Below, piece by piece: positions 35,604-47,698 of a stretch of DNA of 64,000 nucleotides. The position numbers and the translations under genes were made by a program. This stretch comes from Protonemura montana (Eukaryota; Arthropoda; Insecta; Plecoptera; Nemouridae): NCBI GenBank assembly GCA_947568835.1, contig OX387609.1, forward strand, positions 14,129,708-14,193,707, given 5' to 3'. The number at the start of each line of letters is the position of its first letter. Positions within the stretch are counted from its first letter, which is position 1. Under the pieces are notes generated by a model. The model did no database searches and had not been told where the DNA came from. It saw only the letters and a program-made list of their open reading frames with translations.

Positions 35604-37240
35604 ATCTTATCCTTTGTCGATTTGAAAGCTTAATAATATAAAATGATCAAAGATAATATATTTTTTCACTTAAAATTAATATCAAAACATTGTCATAGGA
35701 TACATTTTACAAAACCACAAACCTCCTATGATAGGAATTTATTGAACTTGCCAATCCAAATAAGTCCGAGCTCCCAGCCGTGATTTGCTATCATCCTTTC
35801 CAGGCTCCCAACCACCAACACCAAAACCAGCGCCGCATAAATGGATACCGAATGCAATCAATCAAAATTTTGCTCGGCGATTTTAATTGCAAGTAGCTCG
35901 GAAGATGAACGGCGCAGGTTTGGGGCGACCATGTCCCGTGAAGATGCAGCTATAACCATACGGGCCCGGGGCGAATGGGTGTTACCCAACCAACTCTAGA
36001 CTGCGCTCTCTTCTCTCTTCTCTCTCTCTCTCTCTCTCTTCTCTCTCTTCTCTCTCCCTCCATCTTCTCCACGTTGTTTGGCTTCGTTCGCTAAGCTCGT
36101 TCAATTTCTTGATCTCCCCGTTTTCCAAACAAGCAGCTAAACCTGCAAACAATACATTTTACAAAATGCCTCTTTACCAAAAAACACTTTTTAGTAGACA
36201 TCAGACATATAGACATTTTGATTAGGAATGAATTCAAGTAGACAAGAGTCTAAAAACCATCATAACTTTTTAGCCAGTTCTTTCATTTTCAATACTACTA
36301 GTTAAACTTATTTCTGTGAGCTAGAAGATAAAATTAGAATTGAAGAAAAACATGTCCAGTTCTGTTTTAAAGATAAGTTGTATGATTTAAACACAAATGA
36401 CACACAAATTGTGTCTAAATATTCTCATGAGAACACAAAGTCTACCAGAAGATCAAGGAAACCTCAAAACCACGAATCAAATCTTTATAGTTTATGTACA
36501 TATTTTTTGAAATGAAGTAACATCTCTTATATTTTGACACATTACTGAAATTGGCAAAACTTTAAAACCTTACACTCAAAGCATATGGTATTTACCATCT
36601 TAGATTTAACCACCTTCAGTTTTATCATCTTACATTCCAAATCCCAGACCACGTGACAGCAAATGGCAGCCAGCGTCAGTCAAAACCCAGACCAACGAGA
36701 CTTGCCGGCCTTCACCACCGTGAGCGCCACCATCCTCGCATTGTTCTTCCGAAATCACAACAAGCATTTCATTCATGAAACCTTTGGGTGTAACTCCAAA
36801 AAGTCACGGAGCAAGTGCGACAAAGACAAAGCCTGCCAGCACCTAGCAAGCAAGAGAGAGACAGACTGCTAGGTGAATGGGAGAGGAATCTTTGGTAGAT
36901 TTTTCATTGATGCCTCTCTTGAGGTCGCTAATGATGGGTTAAAATCTGTTGGTATTGTTTAGTTCTAGTCATTAATCTTAAGCCATGGAGGATGCCTGGA
37001 GTCAAGTATGGACACCTGTGTGTTTGGTGGTAAGACTAAATCTTAACATGATGTAGCACGGCTGTCTCAAGTCTGGGACTTGGGGCGGTGGTCTGCACCG
37101 GCTGTTCAATTGTTTCGCTTTAAAGTGATTTTAAGAACGTGTGTGCACGATGTTTCGGAGTTGGCTAGCTTCAACAGAGGAACAATCGCTTGGTTTCAAT
37201 TATTAAAACAATGGACGTTGTTTGTGAAACTATGGCTCAT
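35604..37240. other. Unannotated, with CT microsatellite and GC-richer islands
   Basis: (CT)-rich microsatellite at 36006-36060, a foldback-family end fragment at about 36236-36270, and a GC-richer block at 36640-36870 with a 69-codon frame of no recognised product. Confidence 0.4.
36006..36060 (+). repeat. (CT)n microsatellite
   Basis: About 55 bp of CT repeats interrupted by TTCTC. Confidence 0.93.
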
Positions 37241-37288
37241 TTAAGTTAAGCAATACTCGTTTGCGTTGACTCAGGATGGGTGAACTTA
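37241..37288 (+). other. Possible degenerate 5S-like fragment
   Basis: AAGTTAAGCAATACTCG is followed about 18 nt later by GACTCAGGATGGGTGAAC, matching the order of the 5S A-box and C-box in the SINE heads. It is short, has no flanking head sequence, and may be a remnant. Confidence 0.35.
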
Positions 37289-37380
37289 AATTATATACTA
37301 TATTCGTGAGGTATCATTCAGTTAAGATTGAATTCTGCATGAACCTCTTTCTATATTAGGATGAAATCTTATTAAAATAG

Positions 37381-37645
37381 CAAATGCTTGCAATGCGTGG
37401 GATATTTTATTATTAACAACACTATAACCGTCTCAAAAATTGATGACCAAACGCGGACTCGAACACCGATCTCCGCCTATCGCGGGTGTTGCTCTAATCA
37501 ATTGAGCTACTTGGACACTGGCTTCATGAGACGATTTTAGTGTATTTGATGAGAATGACAGTTCTCCAAGGAGTAGAACCAAGAGGCTGTGAATACTCAC
37601 AGTCACTCTGATTCTAGTGACGCTAAATCACGTCACAACCTATTA
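37381..37645 (-). mobile_element. tRNA-derived SINE, copy 1
   Basis: On the minus strand, a 72-nt tRNA-like segment (37516 down to 37445) has GTCCAAG/TTTGGTC acceptor arms (one mismatch), a perfect GCTC/GAGC D-stem, an A-box TAGCTCAATTGATTAGAGCA and a B-box GTTCGAGTCC. The anticodon and T stems are degenerate, so it is not a working tRNA. It is preceded by a block of about 125 bp (37520-37645) shared almost exactly with copy 2, and followed by a tail containing ATCAATTTTTGAGACGG and CGCATTGCAAGCATTTG. That the tRNA part lies inside the repeat, not at its 5' end, is unusual. Confidence 0.7.
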
Positions 37646-38261
37646 TATACCAATATTGATTTTCATTCTATCAAAATCACGAATTTTGTAGTAAAAAAAA
37701 AAACGCAGGAATGTATACATGGTGATTTTTGTTCGAAAAATCCGTCTAGACGGTTTTCTCTGACATTTAACTCCATAAAAACACAAGAAAAACACTGAAA
37801 TCAAGCAGAAGTCACTATTTTGCTAGGTCTCTGGTACACCGGTCATCCACCCACAACTCCAACATACCACACCGTCGCTTAACCTCAACCCCAACGCAGC
37901 CCACATTGATCCGATGCGAGTGTATCGCCCCCTGATTGAGATTAAACTAGCCGTATTGTTGTCACTACTGCGGCTCTGACGGGCGTGGAGGGGTGCCCGT
38001 TGTTGTGCTAAGGTTGCCGTTGTCGTCGGGTTAAGTTCCATTGTTGGGGCGACGGCATCTGCATATTGTTCGACGGAGTCACCGATGCATGTAGTTGCCT
38101 CTAATAACAGAGGGAGGTCGGTGTCGGTGATGGTAGACCTGGGATAGGGAGGCGTTGGCTTGGTATAGAGGAACGTAGATATGGCTACTTTGGCTTGATA
38201 AAGAAGGTAAAGAAGGTAGAGAAGGTTTATTGAAGGTTTATAGAAGGTATTATTATTTTGT

Positions 38262-38686
38262 GGTGTTTAACGACGCACTGTTATGACAACTGGCCATGCG
38301 GCACTGGTCTAATGGCGTCGGTGAATGAGTGGATGATGATGATGATGATGATTAACCTAACCTAGCCTAGAAGGGAGGAGGGGAAACCCGGTGCCGGCAC
38401 GTAGCCTACTCCTGTCGAAGAGCACCAAGGGGACCACCGGCTTCACGTCCCTTCCGAAGGACGGTACAACGCGAACAACAGGATTCCTCCACAAATCCAT
38501 GCTGTCGAGAGGTTGATAAGCAAGGCGAATGAAGTTGCTGTACTAACTTTCATCCCTCTAACCTCTCTCCTGAACAGAACTGGTCATGTGTATGATGGTC
38601 ACCCATCCAATACCTGACCCAGCGCAGTGTTGCTTAACTTTCATCCCTCCAACATCTCTCCCGAACAGAACTGGTCATGTGTATTA
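38262..38686 (-). mobile_element. 5S-headed SINE, copy D, 5'-truncated in a head
   Basis: The tail (GTGTTTAACGACGCACTG on the plus strand) starts at about 38264, followed by a (GAT)n, the body, one complete H2 head and part of a second that stops at GGTCATGTGTAT. The 8-bp GAAGGTAT occurs on both sides (38243-38250, 38689-38696), but the flanks are rich in that word, so the duplication is doubtful. The surrounding AAGAAGGTA-type sequence is itself a local repeat (about 38110-38250 and 38690-38860). A 5'-truncated copy fits reverse transcription from the tail. Confidence 0.82.
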
Positions 38687-39277
38687 TTGAAGGTATAGGT
38701 GGTAAAGAAAGTATATAGATGAACGTAGATATGGGTTTTTAGCTTTATATAGAAGTTAAAGAAGGTATAGAAGATATATAGATGAAGGTAAATATGGCTG
38801 CTTTGGCCCGGTGGAGTTAAGGGTAGACGCTGGGATAGGGCAACGTTGGCTCTGTGAATTTTGACCTCTATGGTTACCATTTTTGGCCCGGCCATAAGAT
38901 ATTTTCTTAGCCTTATGACAAAATCTGACACCACTTACAGCACTGCTCATTCGAGTTGCAAGACAGCTGTGTGGTTGGACATTTCAACAAATCGGTCGCA
39001 GTATCGTATTCCTGTGCATGTAGAAGCAATTGTGCAGCCCGAGTTCGGCAAGAAACACCTTCATCGGTCTTCCAAAAAAGCCAGAATGTTTGTATTGCCT
39101 ACAGTTGATCAGGAATATTGTCAGGGCTCAAGACATTGTAACTGGCTCATGGCCGGGCACTTTGGTCGAAGACATCGTCTCCTTTGCTCCAAAAAGAATA
39201 ACTCAGACCAGGAATCGCAAACAGAGACTTGTGGAAGTGTTTATGAGTGTATGTATGTGTGTGTTGGGTGGGTGGGA

Positions 39278-39454
39278 GGGGGGGGGGGGGTGGATATGAT
39301 AACCATTCTGATTGGACCGAAATTAAATTCCAAGCAAGACGTGCGGCGAGCAATAGATATCACGCCACCTGGAACCCGTCCCGATTTTCCCACCCACGAA
39401 TCTGCATACCGCAAAAACAAACGCGTGAAATATCCCCTCCACCACCCCCCCCCC
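39278..39454 (+). repeat. Poly-G (13) and poly-C (10) tracts, 150 bp apart
   Basis: G tract 39278-39290 after a TG-rich stretch; C tract 39445-39454 in a CCACC-rich stretch. Long open frames in this area (up to 217 codons, 38861-39514) pass through these simple sequences and are probably chance. Confidence 0.85.
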
Positions 39455-42304
39455 TCCACCCCACCCATCCCTCGCGCTGTCGTCACGGCGTCGAATTCAT
39501 GCACCGCCTGCTAACTGGATTTCACGGCATCCGCGATCGCAGAACGCCAGGGAAACAAGGCAGGCTGTGGTTTCCGGTTCCGTGGACGGTTTGTAGAGGG
39601 CGGTGGTGTGTCGAGAGTGGGCGAATGATGTTGATTGGAGGTCGGAGAAAGGTGGGAGGAGTTTTCATTTTACTTTCTTTCAAGGTCAATGGCTGTGTTT
39701 TGGGGAAATGGTGGCTGCTACGTGGAAAATGGTCTTTGACGAAAACTTGTGTTCATGTTAGAAAATTTAACAATGTTTTGTGATAAAAATAAACACAATT
39801 TCATGTAAAATCTTGACTGAAAATCAGATATTTACACATTTCAGATCTCAAGGTCAATGGTAATATTGACCAGGTCTGGTTGGTTGCTGGTAAATCAGCG
39901 TAAAAGGATGCTAAGGGTGAATCCAGTAAATACCAAATACAATCATAAATAAAAAAAAAAAAATACTTCAGAGCAAAAAATGTAAAGGTATGCCTTATAT
40001 TAGTCGTAAAGAAGAGATTAATTATTTAGTTTCAATAAATTAAGTCTGTAATTCCCAATTTTTATGTGTGACTAACGACATCACAGACCCAATAAGCCTC
40101 TCAATAAGCTTAACTAAAATTCCACTCCAAATCAACCACAGCCCTCTATTTCACGGCCTGCTGAATCCTGGTCCACGCTGAACACACCGCCTTGCTGATT
40201 CGCTGATTGCAATCACACCGCCGCCTGCGCTGCGTTAATTGACTCTGGTCGGCGCACACTCGACGCCAATCACAAAGGCGGTGGTTGCAGAGCCGACGAA
40301 TGCAGAGTCGACGAATGCAGCGTTGCGGGCTCCATCGTGCATGCATGGGTGAACTCTCTATGGGATGCTGGGGGCTTGTTGGACCATGGTGAGAACGGCT
40401 GGCAAGGTTTTGACAGCTATGGACAGGGGTTTTATAAGCCTTCTGAAAATGAATTGTGAATTGTGGTTTGGTTTGTTATGTGATTGGAGGGATTCTAGTT
40501 GGGGCAGAGTTAAATGTTGAGCCTTTGTTTATAGAGATAAAGGCAATGCACGCTTGAGCTGGACTTTCCGGGTATTTGCTTCTTGGATTTATATTATTTG
40601 GTTCATCTTGTGATTCCAGTAGTGAGCTGAAACGAAGCTGTTTTTCGTCAGCTACAAAAAAAAAGATTTTTGGTAAAGAAAAGCCGTACCGGGCCGTGCC
40701 GAGCCGTGCCGTGGGACGTTTATGCAAGGCTACTATAACAAAATGGCCGCGATGGTTTGTTATTTTGAATGGCTTGATGCAAGTCCTTGTTTTCAAAATT
40801 TTGTAGATCAGACTCCCTTGACATGGCCATGTCCTTTTTTTTTTGTTCAAGAAGCTCACAGTTAAGTCTTATTTCTTACGAATCTATTACAAACAAACCC
40901 TGGAACCATGGAAACCAGGATTCTTGCAGCGAGGTTTAATTTTGTGGGCTCCGAGCTTGTTAGACAATGTCACAGAGTGTCGACAGTTCAGCAAATTAGA
41001 GAGGGTTACGTCAAAATATTTCTTTTGTTTTTACTTTCAGCGCTGTCAAACGAAAATATGCTGAATATTCGTGTGTTTACTTGAAAATTTTGTAAAAAGA
41101 GGCCATGACATTAGCCGATCTGAGATATGGATGCGGATGTTTTATCAAAGCCTTCAAAAGCCCACTTTTAGGTCCACAACCTGCCACCAGGTGACCTATA
41201 TATGACCTCCAAGTGACCTCCAGACGCCATGATGGCTCTAAACGGTTCTTGCGTTTTGATGCCCCTGAATACCACCCGCAGAACAGGATAGAACGGCACC
41301 TCCACTGCGCAGAAGGGCGCCAGACACGGCACCTCCACGAGCCCAAAAAAATATCTTCACTTCCATCCAATCTTTGCACGGCAGCCTGGACTGTACAAGC
41401 TTCTTGAAGTCTCAGAAACAAAACAAGCTGAACATTTCTGGAATACTATGGAACAGTCCATTAGAACCGGTATTTCAATAATTTTAACTCCTGAGTTAAG
41501 CTCTTAACTCATAGAAACAGCTGACTTTCACTGCATATGATTGGTTGTTGCCATGACAACTTATTTAACTCCTACTTTATCTAGGAGTTAAGCAAATTGT
41601 AATACTGGGTAACGATCATATCACAGTTAAGTCAATGTCCCAGCTCAATGCAACGCAGCAATAGTTCCGAGTTTTTCAACTGGTTAAAAGGTTAGGCAGG
41701 ATGTTATCAAGGTAATTCAGGTAAGAATTCAGAAGTAAGGTTAGGTAAGATGTTTATTTGTGTAGCGCTAGACGTTTCAGATTTTGCAAAATCAATAGGA
41801 AATCGTTTTCTACGCCTGGTTGAAAAATATGTAAAAAAATTATAAACATGTATTTTTGTTTTGTTTACATGCTTGGCGTTGTGCTTAACGGAATTGGTTT
41901 TAAAGCCCGTCGTTGAATGCCGTCGCTACACAGAGTTTCAATGAAATTAAATTGTTTAAACTGGATTTCCATGCTCTAAAAAAACTCATAAGAACAAACA
42001 TTTAACGACATCAAAGCATTTTGTTGCATCATACAACTTTTTTCACCTCAATCCGAATTGAAATCAGCAGATTTTTATTGCATATCAAACATTTATCAAA
42101 AAGACACAAATTTCCTTCAATTTCTGGTCATCAACATCGACTAAGCAAGACCAACGAAGAACCCACGATCAGTATAGCGTTGCTTCTCCCAAGATTAGAG
42201 AGAGATAAAGGTTGAATTACAACATCTCTCAGCAACCAATTACATCCTCCTCTTCCTATTGGTCGTCGCCATGACACTAGCCTCTGTACCGTTATTTCCG
42301 ATCA
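39455..42304. other. Unannotated, with GC-richer islands
   Basis: GC-richer blocks lie at about 39455-39620, 40140-40350, 41200-41400 and 42230-42300. Frames of 127 codons (40476-40859, minus) and 114 codons (41077-41421, minus) have no recognised motif. Confidence 0.4.
41192..41219 (-). promoter_or_regulatory. Three AGGTCA half-sites in DR5 spacing
   Basis: Minus strand: AGGTCA cttgg AGGTCA tatat AGGTCA. Three perfect nuclear-receptor half-sites are separated by exactly 5 nt each (plus-strand TGACCT at 41192, 41203 and 41214). DR5 is the known spacing for retinoic-acid-receptor/RXR dimers. There is no gene nearby to which it can be assigned, so function is inferred from the motif alone. Confidence 0.4.
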
Positions 42305-42316
42305 CCCCCCCCCCCC
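42305..42316 (+). repeat. Poly-C tract, 12 bases
   Basis: Twelve C followed by ACCCC and further C-rich sequence. Confidence 0.9.
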
Positions 42317-42942
42317 ACCCCATCCCTCCCACCCCTAGCGGGGGATAATTACACTAATAATGCTCTGGGCGCTACGGCTGCCTGGTCACTGACAATGGAC
42401 CCACGTGACTCCCAACTCTACCACCGGCCCCCTGGCGGCTCATCACGCTACTATTGTAACGGCAACAATGCTACCTGTTTAGACGTGATTGGAAGGGTGG
42501 GGGGTGAGACTAGGGTGCTGTCGCTTTCAACTTTATGTGGTTTTAAAGTTGGCTTGTTTTGTTGTGCATAGATGTGGTTGGCTGCTTGATTTCTGGAAGG
42601 AAATTCAGATGTTTGGAAATACTATAAAGTAGCCATTGCTTAGTTTTTGTAAATACCGTTGCAGTTTCGTTTATTCTTTGTTGTTGATGGTCACATCAAG
42701 TTTATTTGCTTGTATTTGTAATTTATTTTTCGTTTTAATTTACATGCCACGGTGTTTAAATCAAAATAGGCTTTAGAAATTGTCATATTTGCAAAGAATT
42801 ACATATGTTTGTACATAAGCTTTGTTTCGTAGTTTTCTAGATCTATACAATCGGCTAAAATATCTTTGTTGATCTAAAACAGTTTGACCCGTGAGATACG
42901 TTTTCCTGCTATTTTATTAATAAGGAAAACTGTGAATCTTTA
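42317..42942. other. Unannotated sequence
   Basis: A GC-richer start turns AT-rich. No gene recognised. Confidence 0.4.
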
Positions 42943-43260
42943 AAAAATTGGTGTTGAAACGGTGACTCAAACCCCGATCTTCATCTGTCGCGAGTGTTGC
43001 TCTAACCAATTTAGCTACTTGGACCCCGATCTCCACCTGTCGCGGGTGTTGCTCTAACCAATTTAGCTACTTGGACCCCGATCTCCACCTGTCGCGGGTG
43101 TTGCTCTAACCAATTTAGCTACTTGGACACATCATTTTTGAGACGATTTTAGTGTATTTGATGAGAATGACAGTTCTCCAAGGAGTAGAACCAAGAGGCT
43201 GTGAATACTCACAGTCACTCTGATTCTAGTGACGCTATATCACGTCACAACCTGTCAAAC
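42943..43260 (-). mobile_element. tRNA-derived SINE, copy 2, with triplicated tRNA half
   Basis: It shares its upstream block (43133-43255) almost exactly with copy 1 (37520-37642). The tRNA-like part is multiplied: a 52-bp unit holding the 5' half of the tRNA (GTCCAAGTAGCTAAATTGG, TTAGAGCAACACCCGCGAC) occurs three times (42972-43023, 43024-43075, 43076-43130 on the plus strand). Only the last on the minus strand runs into the B-box-like GGGGTTTGAGTC. The A-box is thus in three copies and the B-box in one. Confidence 0.75.
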
Positions 43261-44205
43261 TCGAGTAACTCCAATTTGACTTTGGATTCATTTTATGCGC
43301 TTGGAACCTGAAATAAAACGTAAGCCAAAGAATCAAACAATAAAAGAACTGAAGCTAGCAAATGATGACCCTCACCACACAATAGAGAGATGTTTGCCCG
43401 ACAATTCTGCGCTGTCAAGAGAGAACCGAAAACATTTCTCAGCAATCCCATCTCTAGATCTGGCGAAAATTGAAGTGAAACTAGCAAAGCGCCGCGCTGT
43501 GTGAATACAAAACGAGCGCTTTCTGAACGCGCCCGATCCGTCGCAACGATATCCTCATGTCGCCGGGGATCGTCCGTGGAGTGATTTGCCGACGCGATAG
43601 CGGTGCGAATAGACGCAGCTTGTTTATACCGAGTGTTTCTTTATTGGATTATGCGAGCTCGGCATCGTCTAACGGCACGACTCGATTTGGACAGACTTAA
43701 AATACATTTATTGTATTTTTTTTTGTCTTATTTATTTTTTATTGGCTATTGACGTTGGATTGAATACAATTTAACGGCGTTTCATTTTCGAATGTCTTCG
43801 AATGTGGATTTAGTTTTGCCTCCCGATAAAGATGGTATCTGTGTTTTGTGAAAAGGGTCACTGCTTTGGTCACCTCGGGCTTGGAAGACGGTCGCTAAGA
43901 AATGAAACTTGTTTGCTATTCCAGTTCTAACCAATTGCTTTACGGCTCGTTTTTAGATATTTAACAACAACTTAACTGTCATCTTGCAATTCAATCTTTA
44001 ACAATCGACTTAATTGTTGATTGCGCTTGACCACAAGACCATAAAACAGTTTAACTCAGGGTGTAGATTCTCTGAAAACAAATAAAATTGCGCTCCAAAT
44101 AATTGCGATACGAAACTAAAATTGCATTGTTAAACCGTGGCTGATAAATGCGGTCTAGAAGCTCCATGAACCTAGATCACCAAACTCTATGTGCAGTGCC
44201 TAGAG
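43261..44205. other. Unannotated sequence
   Basis: A GC-richer block at 43480-43690 and AT-rich DNA elsewhere. No gene recognised. Confidence 0.4.
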
Positions 44206-44238
44206 CCCCCCCCCCCCCTTCCCCCCCCCCCCCCCCCC
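44206..44238 (+). repeat. Two poly-C tracts, 13 and 18 bases, split by TT
   Basis: C at 44206-44218 and 44221-44238. Confidence 0.93.
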
Positions 44239-44497
44239 GGGCAATCCAAACAATGACTACATAACGAAATCTCTTAAACAAACAATCGACTGGCAATAAA
44301 AGTGAAAGATCCGACCACTGCCTGCTATATCTGCGCTCCCTGACATTCTGATTGCACTCCACGTGGCGTCGATATGAAATAATTGGCTTTTGCATTCCCC
44401 TACCCCGCTGTATCGGGCATGGCGCACGCCCAGTGGCGTTCAGTGTGCTTTTATGACGAAACAAGGTTCTACTAGCATGTGAGTAGTGTCAATAGTG

Positions 44498-46640
44498 AAC
44501 CCGGTGCTGGCACCCAGGCTGCTCCTGTCCAACAGCACCAAAGATCAGTCACCGCTTAGCCTTGTCACTTTGACACACTGTGTTGGCTGCTCCTGTCCAA
44601 CAGCACCAAGGACCGGCCACCGCTTAGCCTTGTCCCTTTGACACACTGTGTTGGCTGCTCCTGTCCAACAGCACCAAGGACTGGTCACCGCTTAGCCTTG
44701 TCTCTTTGACACACTGTGTTGGCTGCTCCTGTCCAACAGCACCAAAGATCAGTCACCGCTTAGCCTTGTCACTTTGACACACTGTGTTGGCTGCTCCTGT
44801 CCAACAGCACCAAGGACCGGCCACCGCTTAGCCTTGTCACTTTGACACACTGTGTTAGCTGCTCCTGTCCAACAGCACCAAGGACCGGCCACCGCTTAGC
44901 CTTGTCCCTTTGACACACTGTGTTGGCTGCTCCTGTCCAACAGCACCAAGGACCGGTCACCGCTTAGCCTTGTCACTTTGACACACTGTGTTGGCTGCTC
45001 CTGTCCAACAGCACCAAGGACCGGTCACCGCTTAGCCTTGTCACTTTGACACACTGTGTTGGCTGCTCCTGTCCAACAGCACCAAGGACCGGCCACCGCT
45101 TAGCCTTGTCCCTTTGACACACTGTGTTGGCTGCTCCTGTCCAACAGCACCAAGGACCGGTCACCGCTTAGCCTTGTCACTTTGACACACTGTGTTGGCT
45201 GCTCCTGTCCAACAGCACCCAGGACCGGCCACCGCTTAGCCTTGTCCCTTTGACACACTGTGTTGGCTGCTCCTGTCCAACAGCACCAAGGACCGGTCAC
45301 CGCTTAGCCTTGTCACTTTGACACACTGTGTTGGCTGCTCCTGTCCAACAGCACCCAGGACCGGCCACCGCTTAGCCTTGTCACTTTGACACACTGTGTT
45401 GGCTGCTCCTGTTCAACAGCACCAAGGACCGGCCACTGCTTAGCCTTGTCACTTTGACACACTGTGTTGCCTGTTCCTGTCCAACAGCACCAAAGATCAG
45501 TCACCGCTTAGCCTTGTCACTTTGACACACTGTGTTGGCTGCTCCTGTACAACAGCACCAAGGACCGGCCACCGCTTAGCCTTGTCACTTTGACACACTG
45601 TGTTAGCTGCTCCTGTCCAACAGCACCAAGGACCGGCCACCGCTTAGCCTTGTCCCTTTGACACACTGTGTTGGCTGCTCCTGTCCAACAGCACCAAGGA
45701 CCGGTCACCGCTTAGCCTTGTCACTTTGACACACTGTGTTGGCTGCTCCTGTCCAACAGCACCAAGGACCGGTCACCGCTTAGCCTTGTCACTTTGACAC
45801 ACTGTGTTGGCTGCTCCTGTCCAACAGCACCAAGGACCGGCCACCGCTTAGCCTTGTCCCTTTGACACACTGTGTTGGCTGCTCCTGTCCAACAGCACCA
45901 AGGACCGGTCACCGCTTAGCCTTGTCACTTTGACACACTGTGTTGGCTGCTCCTGTCCAACAGCACCCAGGACCGGCCACCGCTTAGCCTTGTCCCTTTG
46001 ACACACTGTGTTGGCTGCTCCTGTCCAACAGCACCAAGGACCGGTCACCGCTTAGCCTTGTCACTTTGACACACTGTGTTGGCTGCTCCTGTCCAACAGC
46101 ACCCAGGACCGGCCACCGCTTAGCCTTGTCACTTTGACACACTGTGTTGGCTGCTCCTGTTCAACAGCACCAAGGACCGGCCACTGCTTAGCCTTGTCAC
46201 TTTGACACACTGTGTTGCCTGTTCCTGTCCAACAGCACCAAAGACCAGTCACCGCTTAGTCTTGTCACTTTGACACACTGTGTTGGCTGCTCCTGTACAA
46301 CAGCACCAAGGACCGGCCACCGCTTAGCCTTGTCACTTTGACACACTGTGTTGGCTGCTCCTGTCCAACAGCACCAAGGACCGGCCACCGCTTAGCCTTG
46401 TCACTTTGACACACTGTGTTGGCTGCTCCTGTCCAACAGCACCAAGAACCGGCCACCGCTTAGCCTTGTCCTTTTGACACACTGTGTTGGCTGCTTCTGT
46501 CCAACAGCACCAAGGACCGGCCACCGCTTAGCCTTGTCACTTTGACACACTGTGTTGGCTGCTCCTGTCCAACAGCACCAAGGACCGGCCACCGCTTATC
46601 CTTGTCTCTTTGACAAACTGTATTGGCTGCTTCTTGTTGA
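44498..46640 (-). repeat. 68-bp minisatellite array 4 (about 31 units), inverted
   Basis: This is the largest 68-bp array and the only one on the minus strand. The rare variant ACCAAAGATC occurs at 44537, 44741 and 45489, and ACCAAAGACC at 46237. The last three are exactly 748 bp apart (11 units), and the blocks between them are almost identical in sequence and order of variants, so it is a higher-order repeat. At its low-coordinate end it leaves into AACCCGGTGCTGGCACCCAG, the SINE body. At the other end it decays near 46640. Confidence 0.95.
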
Positions 46641-47287
46641 CTGCTTTGACAGTACGCCACTGTAACTGCTTATCAGCTTAATAAGCCCAGTGGTAGCCGC
46701 AAGGGTCGCACTGTGCTAGTGTGTGTGTGTATGTGTGCATCACGCGTAATTTAATTATAGAGATAGATGCACCACGTGACGTCATAGGTGGCGGGCGTCG
46801 TGAAGTTTAGCATAAGAATGGAATTCATTTATTTGTGGCACCCCTTTTTGCGAGACCACGCGCGCCGTGCCTTGGTTAGCTTAATTGCTTCGTTAGGGTG
46901 ACGACGTGGTTGGGTATGGGAGGGTTTTTTCAGAGGCGACCGAGTTTTGAGTGGTTTTTATTTGAGTTTTTGCATTTTTTGACGCTGTCTAAGGATTTTT
47001 TAAATTTTGATGTGAATAGGAGATGTCAATGCATTCTCTGCTGGTTTATAATTATCGTTGGTTTGAACATATTTAATTCTGAGGTTTTACGATCGCTTTG
47101 AGAGGCCTTCATGGCTGGTTCAGTCTCCTAAATTTACTGATCAGTAGAATTAAAAATTGATGTGATTTTAATTTTAAATCTGATATCTTCTCTTTGTTAA
47201 AATGCTTTGGTATATTTTGGCACATTGATGAAAAACAGTTTTCAAAAAAAATGTGCACTTTTTATTATTAGGAACTCTTTGACCCTA
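46641..47287. other. Unannotated sequence
   Basis: Includes a short TG-rich run (about 46718-46738) and CACGTGACGTCA near 46773. AT-rich after 46920. No gene recognised. Confidence 0.4.
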
Positions 47288-47400
47288 TCAAAAATTGATG
47301 GCCAAAATTGCTTAAATTGTTTGGGCATCAATTTTTGAGAGTTTTTTAGTGTTTCTAGTACTGAAATACCCCGCGCATTGCAAGCGTTTGCAATTTAAAT
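47288..47400 (+). repeat. Fragment related to the tRNA-SINE tail, with small hairpin
   Basis: CATCAATTTTTGAGAG, TTTAGTGTT and CGCGCATTGCAAGCGTTTG match the tail of the tRNA-derived SINE at 37381-37445, in the opposite orientation. TCAAAAATTGATG (47288-47300) and CATCAATTTTTGA (47327-47339) are exact inverted repeats. Confidence 0.55.
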
Positions 47401-47698
47401 AAGATTTCACACATTTTAAATATTTTTTTTTACCAAAATTATGTTTAAAATCTGACTTTAGTTTAGATCGTTTTTTTTTTGCTACGTGTTCCAAGCCAAG
47501 CGATATTTTTAGCAAGTTTGAACGCTCTTTTGTAAAGACTACTTTAACAATCAGACAATTATTGCAAGTTCGTGTTAAATCTTTGACAAAAATTAAGTTC
47601 TTTACTTATGTTGTAACAGAATTGTAAAGAGGCCTAAAAGCCAACAAATAGTTTTCAAAACCACATTTTTCAGGTAAAATCTTATTTCCATTGCAAAA

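Noticed and set aside
38861..39514. 217-codon open frame, the longest in the window
   Set aside because: It passes through a TG-rich run, a 13-base G tract and a C-rich stretch, overlaps other long frames on both strands, and has no recognisable domain. Likely chance in GC-richer DNA.
40476..41421. Frames of 127 and 114 codons on the minus strand
   Set aside because: No recognised motifs, competing frames on the other strand, and no convincing splice or start context.
43523..43538. CTGAACGCGCCCGATC, identical to part of vertebrate-type 5S rRNA
   Set aside because: Only 16 bases match; the sequence on both sides does not continue as 5S, and the 5S-like heads in this window differ at this place. 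Probably coincidence.
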